A stretch of DNA of 64,000 bases. It comes from Victivallales bacterium (lineage in GTDB: Bacteria > Verrucomicrobiota > Lentisphaeria > Oligosphaerales > Oligosphaeraceae). Made by a program: the position numbers and the translations under genes. Below are positions 8,881-16,998 of this stretch, piece after piece. The first letter of the stretch is position 1; each line of letters opens with the position of its first letter. The notes beneath the pieces are model-generated. The model saw only the letters and a list, made by a program, of their open reading frames with translations. It did no database searches and had not been told where the DNA came from. Where the stretch lies: the NCBI GenBank assembly GCA_017964325.1, contig JAGCSE010000090.1:49245-113244 (forward strand), given 5' to 3'.

Positions 8881-9015
8881 GTCTCGGCTACGGGATCCGA
8901 CTCATGGCATCGGGCCATTTACGGTTGCGCGACAGCTCCCGGTTTGCACGGGATTCACCGGATAAGGCTTCAGCCCCGCCCACCTGGGCGGTACAAGCTG
9001 AAACGTTGCCGAGAC
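8881..9015 (-). ncRNA. Cobalamin riboswitch (compact form)
   Basis: On the minus strand the segment reads GTCTCGGC (9015-9008) and ends with its exact complement GCCGAGAC (8888-8881), a perfect 8-bp closing stem P1. Inside are the conserved core GTGCAAACCGGGAGCTGT followed by CGCGCAACCGTAA (about 8948-8918) and the B12-box-like GAGTCGGATCCCGTAGCC just before the 3' side of P1. A GC-rich hairpin, CCGCCC-AGGT-GGGCGG, occupies the 5' half. At 135 nt it is shorter than classical adenosylcobalamin riboswitches. No terminator stem with a T-tract separates it from the receptor start, so translational control is more likely. Confidence 0.92.
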
Positions 9016-9320
9016 TTGGAGATAATATAGCCTTTCAATGAGAATAGGGAAGCGGATGCGGAAACAATTCGTTTTCTTTTGCTTTCAGCTTTCTAAGAAT
9101 CTTTAGTCGAAAAAAAATCGTGCATCTTGACGTTTGTTGACGTTTATAGCTTATCTACAATGTACACCTTTAGCTAATTCTTTTTTATAGCAGTTTCAGA
9201 AACTGTCATTTCAAAATAATGCCCCATATTATGGAAGATGACATCATCTTGAAAGGTGATATTTGCGGTCACCTTACACTTTGTGTTGGGGTGGTTGTGA
9301 ATATACGAATTAACAACTGT
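9016..9320. other. AT-rich intergenic region upstream of the riboswitch
   Basis: About 305 bp between the B12 riboswitch and the 3' end of the kinase gene. It should contain the promoter for the riboswitch-receptor transcript. TATATT at 9029-9024 (minus strand) lies at a suitable distance from the P1 5' end, but no good -35 element was found. A short run with TTCAGAAACTG symmetry occurs near 9195-9210. No open frame of useful length and no RNA gene were recognised. Confidence 0.4.
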
Positions 9321-11492
9321 TCAATATTCTTCTCTTCTCTTTTTCTTCTGTTCAACATAGAGTGAGTGAATCCTGAAGCAGGCTAAAATCCAGGAGCAAA
9401 GCATAATAATACAATGTAAAAAAACTAACATTTCCCAAGATTCCGGCCAGTTTTCATCTTTGTATGTAACAACAATATGCCAAAATAATTCTATTATAGT
9501 ATATGAAATAAATGGATAGGGGTATTCAACAAAAGCGAACATCTGGAGGATTAAACAGAAAACACCCATAAATACGATAAGATAAAAAGTGATATCATAA
9601 TAACCCATACTTAATAAAATAAACCCAGTGACAAAACATACTACAATGAAAACGAAAAGCATCCAACGTTTCCTGTTTGTCATGCGACGCAAGAGAGTTG
9701 GCTTCATTGTCTTATTTTTCCATCGTATAAATGCCCATCGTATGAAGGTAAAAAAATTCAATGGACATAAAACGAATATTAGGAACAATACGTATTGTTC
9801 CATGTTTTTACAATGATATCCATATCCGTAAAATAGAGAATGAATACAGGTGAAGAGTGGTGCGTAACAGTTTACACGAGACTGCAAAAGGCAGATAATA
9901 AAACCAATGCTAATTGATAGTATGTATATTGTTGGCCATTTTTCGGATATGACACCGCAAATTTCTATTATGAATACTGATATAATTAATAAGTAAAAGA
10001 TAATTATCAAGATAGGTTTCAGTATTTTTATTAAAAAGTTTATGATGGGCATTAAGATAGGTTTTAGCCACTTGTTATAAAAGTTTAAGAATCCAATTAA
10101 AATAAGCTTAGGCCACTTTATTAATAAGTAATAGAAGGGCATAAAAAAGAGTTTCAGCCACTTCATAAAACTATTCTTCTTCTCTACATCCTTTTTACTC
10201 ACGTCGCCTTTGTGCTGGATGGGGGACATCTGTATTGGAGCCTGCTGCTGAATTGGAGCCTGCTGCTGAATTGGAGCCTGCTGCTGAATTGGAGCCTGCT
10301 GCTGAATTGGAGCCTGCTGCTGAATTGGAATATGCTGTGGCACAGGCATTTGCTGTGGAATGGGTGTTTGTTGTAGCATGGGAATATATTGCGACTGTGG
10401 TGATGGAACAGCTGGAGTCACAGTATTAATAGCCATACCTAATGCTTCGATAAATTCCGTACAATTTTTATAGCGGTTTTCAGGTCGCTTGGACATCGCT
10501 TTCGCCAGTACGGCGTTCGTCTGTTCCGACACCCCTCGCACCGGAGGCATGGGATCGTTTAGTACCATATTACAGAGTATGCTTTCGTTGGGGCCTTTGT
10601 AGTAATATGGCAAGAATCCAGCAAGGCAACGATATGCCGTCACTGCCAGAGAATACTGGTCCGATGCGGGAAGGGGACGCTGTCCCTTCCATTGTTCGGG
10701 AGACTGGTAAGCAGGAGTACCCGAATTGAAATCAACCATGACCTCCTCCACTTCAGGCCTCAAGGCATTCGTTGTACCGAGTGGACGCATTTCACGGCTC
10801 GCAACACCGAAATCTATTAACAGAACCCTTCCTTGGGTTTTGTCAATCATAATGTTGGCATCTTTTACATCGCGATGGGTCACACCCTTGGAGTGCGCAT
10901 AATCCAATGCTGCTGCTATCTGCTTCAGAATGCGGAGTGTCTCAAGTACTATTAGTTGGCGATTACCGCCGAATTGAAGAAAATGCGTTACCAAGTCTTC
11001 GCCTTCTACCCACTCCATTTCGATGTATCGTTGCCCAGTGATTTCATCAATTTCCATGGCGTTGACTCTAATGATATTGTCATGATTCAACGACTTTACC
11101 AGATTATAGTTCTTTCTGAACTGGTCCGCATCTGTTGCTGACATCCGTCCGCCAGACAGAACCGTCTTAAGTGCAACCGTTTCTCCTGTGCTGACTTTCA
11201 AACACTTATAGACGACTCCCATGCCTCCTTTCCCAGCCACCTTCAACACTTTGTAGCGACCGCCTAAAAGCGTATTGTCTGGTTGCAAAACAAAGCTGCG
11301 CCTAATTGGCTCATCCGTATGGTCTTCCGTACTACCAACGGATGTGTCGAAACTATCAGACGGATTATTGATGGTCTTGAATGTAGTGTCTGAAGAATGA
11401 TTTTCTGTCATGAAAGAACCGTCCGACAAATGGTTGACGGTTTTGGAGGTGTCATTTTCATCCAATCTTCTTTTGTTTGAATAATCAGTCAT
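9321..11492 (-). CDS. Membrane-bound Ser/Thr protein kinase (PknB-like) with repeat linker
   Basis: A 723-residue protein. Residues 1-70 are a Ser/Thr/Asn/Asp-rich head with repeated DGSF/SDTTF-like segments. A complete Hanks-type kinase domain follows (about 78-355): glycine loop GKGGMGVVYK at 88-96, VALK Lys near 109, catalytic HRDVKDAN at 206-213, DFG at 227-229 and an APE-like AYQSPEQW. A Gln/Pro linker (about 370-425) includes five in-frame copies of QQQAPI. The last 270 residues hold several hydrophobic helices alternating with Lys/Trp-rich loops. The gene is visibly more AT-rich than its neighbours, especially the membrane part. It is a single gene with its own upstream region; the stimulus and substrates are unknown. 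All catalytic residues are present. Confidence 0.9.
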   Translation of the reverse strand: MTDYSNKRRLDENDTSKTVNHLSDGSFMTENHSSDTTFKTINNPSDSFDTSVGSTEDHTDEPIRRSFVLQPDNTLLGGRYKVLKVAGKGGMGVVYKCLKVSTGETVALKTVLSGGRMSATDADQFRKNYNLVKSLNHDNIIRVNAMEIDEITGQRYIEMEWVEGEDLVTHFLQFGGNRQLIVLETLRILKQIAAALDYAHSKGVTHRDVKDANIMIDKTQGRVLLIDFGVASREMRPLGTTNALRPEVEEVMVDFNSGTPAYQSPEQWKGQRPLPASDQYSLAVTAYRCLAGFLPYYYKGPNESILCNMVLNDPMPPVRGVSEQTNAVLAKAMSKRPENRYKNCTEFIEALGMAINTVTPAVPSPQSQYIPMLQQTPIPQQMPVPQHIPIQQQAPIQQQAPIQQQAPIQQQAPIQQQAPIQMSPIQHKGDVSKKDVEKKNSFMKWLKLFFMPFYYLLIKWPKLILIGFLNFYNKWLKPILMPIINFLIKILKPILIIIFYLLIISVFIIEICGVISEKWPTIYILSISIGFIICLLQSRVNCYAPLFTCIHSLFYGYGYHCKNMEQYVLFLIFVLCPLNFFTFIRWAFIRWKNKTMKPTLLRRMTNRKRWMLFVFIVVCFVTGFILLSMGYYDITFYLIVFMGVFCLILQMFAFVEYPYPFISYTIIELFWHIVVTYKDENWPESWEMLVFLHCIIMLCSWILACFRIHSLYVEQKKKRREEY
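10238..10330 (-). repeat. 18-bp tandem repeat inside kinase linker
   Basis: Five near-perfect copies of an 18-bp unit (plus strand CTGCTGCTGAATTGGAGC) encode QQQAPI repeats in the proline/glutamine-rich linker between the kinase domain and the membrane helices. Copy number can change in 18-bp steps without breaking the frame, so linker length may vary between strains. Confidence 0.85.
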
Positions 11493-11604
11493 GTTTTTAA
11501 ATTTTTAATATGATAAAGATATAATTCATGATGGATCTGAAGGCAATTTACCCTTCTACAATAATATATATTTCGTGTGGCAAAAATAAAGCAGATTTTA
11601 ATAC

Positions 11605-14370
11605 TTACCGTTTGCGGACACGTTTGAGGGCGTCAGAGATGGAATCCGTTGATTCGGGCGGAGGTTCGGGAGTGGATGGCGTCAAAGATGTATGTGTTTC
11701 TGGCTGAGATGGTTGTGTTGTCGTTTTTGGGCGTTGCTGTTTCGCAGAGACGGCGGGTTGTGTGGTCTGCTGCGCAGGGCGTTGGACGGTGGATTTCACG
11801 GCGGTGGGATATTGTCGGCGGATGAAGAACGGAAGTTTTGAGAGAAGAAGGCAGAGCATGGCAAAGATGGCGAGAAGCGGTGTCATGTCGAAAAAGCGAT
11901 GCTTTGCCGGAAGTTCTTTCCAGATGTCGTCCAATACGATGCGTTCACGACCGCCTGTGATGGCGGCAAGTTCGGTCAGTGAAAGATCGTTGTCAGAAGC
12001 ACTTGGAGCAAATTCAGGCGAGACGGGAAGCATGGCCGGGGCGATGGCGATCGGCGATTTCAAGCCAGTCCAGCTGATGGTGCCAAGACAGACTGAATCG
12101 CCTTCCAGAGGAAGGCGGGCGGCGACTTGGTCGGGGCCGTTCCATTGGAAACGAATGGCGGAGGCGGTGTTTTCACCGTTTGCGTTCTGGATGACGGCGT
12201 TGAAGACGGGGAGGTCGGCGAATGGGTCGCGTTCGCGTTCTGGCAATAAATCAATGGTGATTGTAAGTATTCCGTTGGCAAGAGATTGCGAGACAAGATA
12301 GTCTTCGCTTTCATCCTCTGGGGGGAGAATCCAGTTGGCGAGAGCCGTGAGGAGGGGGGCTGCGGCGGGATGGTTGCCGAAGGGGCCTGTGTATTTGCCG
12401 TCGGCCTCGCCCATAAATGCGGCTGTGCGACCTAGTTGGACGGATCGCGTGGCAGCCAGCGGCGCCTTGTTCTCGTCCTGTGTGATGAATTGCACGTCCG
12501 CTTGCGGAGCGGCGTAGCAGAGGTTGTAACCACCTAACGTGGCGGGTTGTCCGAAGACGTTGGCGGGCGAGAGCGTTTGGACGGAGGGGGTAAAGGAGGC
12601 TTCCGTCGGTGTGTCGATGAACGTGTTGCGAACCATGGCGAATGTGTCTTCGACGAAGATACGCGGCAGTTCATTGGCGTTGTCAGTAAAGTAGCAGATG
12701 CCGCCGCCGAGACGTGCGACGTCTTTAAGGAAATTCGCGTCGCTGTCGGTTTCATTGCCAAGTGCGATGACGGAGACGGTGACGTCGCCGATGCGGCCCT
12801 GCGCGAGCAGGTTTTGGTATTCGTCTGGTTCTTCGGCATCCGCCGCATCCGCGAAGAGGATGATGTGGCGGGTGGGTACGTCGGTTTTCATAATCTGCTC
12901 GAAGGCGGCGGCGAGGCCCGTATAGACGAAAATTCCGCCGCCCATGGAGGTGATGCCGAGGATGGAGCTCTGGGCATTGGGATGGGAGCTGACGGGCGAA
13001 AGCGGAATAACAATGTGGGGGGAGGAATCGACGGCGATGGCACTGAATAAGTCAGTTGGAGCGAGGAGCTTAAAGACTTCGGCGGTGCCGAGGTTGGCCA
13101 AATCCATCTTTGTGCGGCCGCCGTCGATGGACATCGCCATACTGCCCGAACGGTCGAGCACGACGACGACGGCGACGGTGCTTTTGCGAATTTCCTGCCG
13201 TTGCTCCATGGTGACGGGGAGGATTTCGTCCAATGGTGATTTGTAGTATCCGCCGACGGCGAAGGAGGAACGGCCGCCTGTCATGAAAAGGCCGAGCGCT
13301 CCTGATTTGACGAGCTGTGCGATAAGCTCCATGCCGTTCATGCCGAGTTTTGAGGCGGGGACATTTTCTAGAATGAGTCCTGAATAGTTTGCAAGATGTT
13401 CTGGCGAAAGAAGATGAGATGATGGCGCGGCAACATCGACAGGAAGCTGCGAAGCGGTTAGCACTTTGGCGAGATTCCGCGAGGGGGACTCCGACAGCAG
13501 CAGCATTCTTTTTCGACCGACGACTTGTACGACACGGCGGCCGATGTTGTTTTCGGGGATGTCGTCCATTTCGCCGTTTTCGGCGACGAGGCGGATGTCG
13601 TAGGCGATGACGCCAGGCGTCGCGCTTTGGTCACGGCGGACGATTTGATTGAGGCCGCGGTGCAAAGCGACTTTCTGATTGGCTGGTTGCGACTGGTTGC
13701 GGCGGACGGAGATGATGGCGTTTTGGTTTACGGGCGATGAAATCAGAATGGAAACGGCGAAAGTTTCATTTGGATAGGCGGTGAAGGGGGCTTGGATGTC
13801 GGCGATTGCGAGATCGTTGAAATGGTCTCGCTGATAGAGCTTTACATCGATGGGAACGGATTGCGCGGCGGCTTTTGCGAAGGCATCCTGCGGATTTTGG
13901 CCGTTCCAGATGCCGTCGGAGCAAATCAGAAGACGGGCGGGCGTGTCGAGCGGGATGAGCTTGAGGGCTTCCGTGACGGCGTCGTGGAGGTTGGTGGCAT
14001 TGGGATTGCGGAGAAATACATTGAAATCGTCGAACGGCGAGTCATCGGGCATTTTTTCAATGGCGGCGGTTCCCGAAAACGAGACGATGCCGAGGCGTGA
14101 ATCATTGGGACGGCGCGAGTCCAGCCGTTTGATGGCGTTTTTGATTTCCTGACGTGCATTTTCAGGCATGGATTTCGATTGATCGACGACGGCGATGAGA
14201 ATGCCGTTACGGTCTTTCCATTTGAAGGAAACACCTGACATGACGGCGATTGCGAGGATGCAGAAGCAGAGCCGCAGGATGTTGGCGGCTAGGGTGGGCT
14301 GTCGATGGAAATACCAATAGAGAATCAGTGGAATCAGCAGCAGCCATGCGATGGGATAGGCGATGGTCAT
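11605..14370 (-). CDS. Membrane protein with two vWA domains and a GATase-like segment
   Basis: A 921-residue protein. The ATG at 14370 lies 5 bp after the upstream stop; the longer frame into the previous gene is an artefact. Two N-terminal membrane helices (about 5-45) are followed by a first vWA domain with the MIDAS-like DQSKSMP. Next is a class-I glutamine-amidotransferase-like fold (LILENVPASKLG, FMTGGRSSFAVGGYY), then a second vWA domain with the canonical MIDAS DRSGSM. Near residue 815 a further helix (FDMTPLLAIFAMLCLLL) leads to a Gln/Pro/Thr-rich cytoplasmic tail. Proteins like this accompany MoxR/DUF58 operons in Planctomycetes and relatives. It probably binds a divalent metal and a protein partner; its function is unknown. 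It is the last gene of the operon. Confidence 0.82.
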   Translation of the reverse strand: MTIAYPIAWLLLIPLILYWYFHRQPTLAANILRLCFCILAIAVMSGVSFKWKDRNGILIAVVDQSKSMPENARQEIKNAIKRLDSRRPNDSRLGIVSFSGTAAIEKMPDDSPFDDFNVFLRNPNATNLHDAVTEALKLIPLDTPARLLICSDGIWNGQNPQDAFAKAAAQSVPIDVKLYQRDHFNDLAIADIQAPFTAYPNETFAVSILISSPVNQNAIISVRRNQSQPANQKVALHRGLNQIVRRDQSATPGVIAYDIRLVAENGEMDDIPENNIGRRVVQVVGRKRMLLLSESPSRNLAKVLTASQLPVDVAAPSSHLLSPEHLANYSGLILENVPASKLGMNGMELIAQLVKSGALGLFMTGGRSSFAVGGYYKSPLDEILPVTMEQRQEIRKSTVAVVVVLDRSGSMAMSIDGGRTKMDLANLGTAEVFKLLAPTDLFSAIAVDSSPHIVIPLSPVSSHPNAQSSILGITSMGGGIFVYTGLAAAFEQIMKTDVPTRHIILFADAADAEEPDEYQNLLAQGRIGDVTVSVIALGNETDSDANFLKDVARLGGGICYFTDNANELPRIFVEDTFAMVRNTFIDTPTEASFTPSVQTLSPANVFGQPATLGGYNLCYAAPQADVQFITQDENKAPLAATRSVQLGRTAAFMGEADGKYTGPFGNHPAAAPLLTALANWILPPEDESEDYLVSQSLANGILTITIDLLPERERDPFADLPVFNAVIQNANGENTASAIRFQWNGPDQVAARLPLEGDSVCLGTISWTGLKSPIAIAPAMLPVSPEFAPSASDNDLSLTELAAITGGRERIVLDDIWKELPAKHRFFDMTPLLAIFAMLCLLLSKLPFFIRRQYPTAVKSTVQRPAQQTTQPAVSAKQQRPKTTTQPSQPETHTSLTPSTPEPPPESTDSISDALKRVRKR

Positions 14371-14375
14371 GATAT

Positions 14376-16052
14376 TTAAAGGATAAAGAAAAGGATTGCG
14401 AGAAATGCGAACAGCCAGGCGAGCGGATGCCTGGGTGATGTGGAGAAGCGCTGTGCGGGCGTAAGCGTCCGCGTGACGGTTGCGGCGGTGGAGAGGTTGG
14501 ATTCGGCGGAGGACAAGGCGGTGACGGCGAAATCCCATGAACGGTCCCCTGCTTTTGCCGTGTAAAGCCCTGGTGGAAGGGAATCTGTGACGGCCGTTCT
14601 GCGGATGACGGGCAGTTCGCGTGTCATGGGGCCTGCAACGGCGATAGTCTTGACGGATGAGTCGTGAGTTCTGAAAGTGATCAGTTCGCCGAGATTCCAG
14701 TTGCGGTGCAGGGGGCCTTCGCGATTGTCGCGGAGGATGTCGGCGAGATTCCAGAAGAACGACGGCCAGGCTGGAAGGCGGTGGAGATTGCCTTGGGCAG
14801 GGAAGAAGTTGAGATGGAAATCCATGAAGCCATCTGGTCGTCTGACCATGGAAAGCAGCGTGGCGTTGCCTTGTATAAGCAACTTGCTACCAGGAAGTTC
14901 CATGGAATGATCGGCTGGCCAGCGAACGGATGAGAAATCAAGGCCGCGCAGAAGCGGCGATTCGCCGAGGGGAATGACGGGAGCGGAGGAAAAGGCGGCC
15001 TTGTCGTTTTCGGGGCAATGCCAGACAAGGCGGTGGGCGGCGGGGGGCTTGGCGGTGTCATCTGGTTGCGTGAAAATGATTTCAGGATTGTCGGAAGATA
15101 CGTAATCTGAATGAAGTGTGGCGGTCAGCAACGTCTGGGCGGCTTTGGGGAGGTTGTTGGCGAGGGCGTAGCGCAACGTCGGGCGCGGATCGGCGGCCAA
15201 CGTGATGCGGTTGTCCGCAAGAAGACCGTCTTCTGAAGCGGCAAGTTCAATGGTGACAGGGGATTGCGTGTCTGGCATGGAAAAAGATAGCTTCTTTTGT
15301 TCCTGTGGCACAAATGTCAGGGGGAGAGGTGCTTGCGAGATGGAGAGCGAAAGGTTGGCGGTGGCGGGACGGTCGGAGAAATTGGCGATTTCGACGAGCA
15401 GTTGGGTGGAATTGCGCCGTGCGGTGACAATGGCGAGATTGGGGCGTGGAGTTCCGCAGGCGATACAGGCTGTATCTTCTTGCAGGAGGAAGGTTGGCTG
15501 GCGGTCTGTTACAAGCAGATATTCTGCGTTGGGACAGTGGCGTTTGGCTTCTGCAAGGGTGTCGGCAAGATCGCTGTGGACATCGTGGGTTGTCCATTTG
15601 GAGTCGATGTCGATTGGCGACGTGGAATCTGCGAGAAGAGCGGGAGTGGAACCAGCGAGCCACCAGATGACGCGTCGGTTTGGAATTTCACGCAACTGTC
15701 GTTCCAATTTCTGTTTGCAGAGGGATTTGACGGATGGGGAGCCAGCCTGCATGGAAAAGGAGTTGTCGAGAATGACGACGAGCACTGGTACATCGTCCTT
15801 TCCTAGCCAGAAAGGCATGGTGGCGGCGATGGCGAGACAGGCGAGAGCGGCGGCTTCACGGAAGAATGACAGCGGCAAGTGCTTGATTTTCAAGTGAAGA
15901 CCGTCGTTCTGCGTGATTTCCTGCATGGGCCAGAGGAACAGTGCGGAGACTTTCCGCTTCTGCGTGCGGCGGTGCAGAAAATATATCACCAAGAGCATGA
16001 TGATGCTGATGAGTGATATCAGATAAAGTGGATTGGTGAGGAAGACTGACAT
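14376..16052 (-). CDS. BatA-like membrane protein with vWA domain
   Basis: A 558-residue protein with the aerotolerance-regulator (BatA) N-terminal layout: a first helix (LYLISLISIIMLLVIYFL), an HRRTQKRKVSALFLW stretch and a second helix near residue 65-82. A vWA-like domain follows with DNSFSMQAG as the MIDAS loop, then a long beta-rich extracytoplasmic region. The C-terminus ends in a membrane helix (LAWLFAFLAILFFIL). The start ATG follows directly on a 94-bp spacer made almost entirely of 9-bp repeats. In Bat-type clusters such proteins are thought to work with MoxR and DUF58 proteins in envelope stress or complex assembly; that role is inferred. Confidence 0.82.
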   Translation of the reverse strand: MSVFLTNPLYLISLISIIMLLVIYFLHRRTQKRKVSALFLWPMQEITQNDGLHLKIKHLPLSFFREAAALACLAIAATMPFWLGKDDVPVLVVILDNSFSMQAGSPSVKSLCKQKLERQLREIPNRRVIWWLAGSTPALLADSTSPIDIDSKWTTHDVHSDLADTLAEAKRHCPNAEYLLVTDRQPTFLLQEDTACIACGTPRPNLAIVTARRNSTQLLVEIANFSDRPATANLSLSISQAPLPLTFVPQEQKKLSFSMPDTQSPVTIELAASEDGLLADNRITLAADPRPTLRYALANNLPKAAQTLLTATLHSDYVSSDNPEIIFTQPDDTAKPPAAHRLVWHCPENDKAAFSSAPVIPLGESPLLRGLDFSSVRWPADHSMELPGSKLLIQGNATLLSMVRRPDGFMDFHLNFFPAQGNLHRLPAWPSFFWNLADILRDNREGPLHRNWNLGELITFRTHDSSVKTIAVAGPMTRELPVIRRTAVTDSLPPGLYTAKAGDRSWDFAVTALSSAESNLSTAATVTRTLTPAQRFSTSPRHPLAWLFAFLAILFFIL

Positions 16053-16146
16053 TCTTGAGGAACTGGAAGAACTGGATATTCTGGAGGTTTTAGAGCTTCT
16101 AGAGCCGCTAGAGTTTCTAGAGACGCTAGAGCCGCTAGAGCTTCTA
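16053..16146 (-). repeat. Ten-unit 9-bp tandem array filling an operon spacer
   Basis: Read on the minus strand from the DUF58 stop codon, the whole spacer divides into ten 9-mers plus AAGA before the next ATG. The first six units follow TAG-(AAG/CGG/CGT/AAA)-CTC, the seventh is TAAAACCTC, and the last three (CAGAATATC, CAGTTCTTC, CAGTTCCTC) are more degenerate. The stop codon TAG at 16146-16144 is itself the first three bases of unit one. The same units recur after proA at the end of the window. Confidence 0.9.
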
Positions 16147-16998
16147 GGAAGAGAGCAAGGCGCTTAGCGGCGAAATATCCCAGGAACGGAGGAGTTCGGT
16201 GGGATTTAGGCGGATGAATGTGACGGCGAAGTCGTTGCAGGCGCGTTCCCAAAGGGATAGATGCGTTGCGAGGCGCTGTTTGTAAGCGGCGATGGTGGTA
16301 TCGTCGAGAAGGAGGTTTCGTTCGTCAGCGGATTCGATGTCCTGCAGCGTCGTGAAGAAATCCTGCGAAGGGGAGAGGTCGTCGTCATGGAGAAATTGCA
16401 GGGCGAATGTGCGGAGGGCTCCGTCTGTCAGCGGACGGAGGAAGCGGGCGGGCTCTTCGGGCCAGAGAAAATCGGAGACGACGATGCGGAGGCCGCGCTT
16501 TTGGAAACTGGCGGGGACGGCGGCGATGGTGGAGCCTGGGCTGACTGCGGCGTCGAATTCCGTGTTCCGCCATTCCAGCGGCGTGAAAGGTGAAGGTTCC
16601 TTCTCCCAAACGTCCGCGGCATGCCAGACGGAGAGGGAGAAGCCTGCGTTCTGCGCGGCGACGGCAAGCAGGGCGGCAAGGGAAAGCGTGGCGGCGGCTT
16701 TTTCATCATGGATTGCCATGGAGGCGGATTGGTCGATAATGATGTCGCAGCGCGGGTCGATTTCTTCGGAGAACATCTTGACCATGTATCGTTCGGAGCG
16801 TGCGAACACGCGCCAGTCGAGGCGGCGGATGTCGTCTCCTGGATGGTAGTCGCGGTATTCCGCGAATTCCAAGGCGTTGCCTGTGCGTGTGCCAAGTCGT
16901 CGTCCGTCAAGTCCAGTCGTTTTGGCGGAGGATGACAGTTTCAAGCTTTCGGCGCGGAGGATGGCCTTGGAGATGTTTTCTTGGAAGAATGCGTTCAC
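16144..16998 (-). CDS. DUF58 domain protein
   Basis: A 284-residue protein with the DUF58 signature: GRRLGTRTGNALEFAEYRDYHPGDDIRRLDWRV around residues 33-65, a metal-site-like DQSASM (about 109-114) and VVSDFLW near 195. The domain is a vWA-like fold commonly encoded beside MoxR ATPases. Its start overlaps the stop of the ABC permease gene as ATGA (16995-16998), so translation is coupled. It has no membrane helix and probably sits on the cytoplasmic side as an adaptor between MoxR and the membrane vWA proteins; that role is inferred. Confidence 0.9.
   Translation of the reverse strand: MNAFFQENISKAILRAESLKLSSSAKTTGLDGRRLGTRTGNALEFAEYRDYHPGDDIRRLDWRVFARSERYMVKMFSEEIDPRCDIIIDQSASMAIHDEKAAATLSLAALLAVAAQNAGFSLSVWHAADVWEKEPSPFTPLEWRNTEFDAAVSPGSTIAAVPASFQKRGLRIVVSDFLWPEEPARFLRPLTDGALRTFALQFLHDDDLSPSQDFFTTLQDIESADERNLLLDDTTIAAYKQRLATHLSLWERACNDFAVTFIRLNPTELLRSWDISPLSALLSS

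Noticed and set aside
10238..10330. Possible CRISPR or mobile repeat in the kinase gene
   Set aside because: The 18-bp units are contiguous and in frame, encoding a protein repeat.
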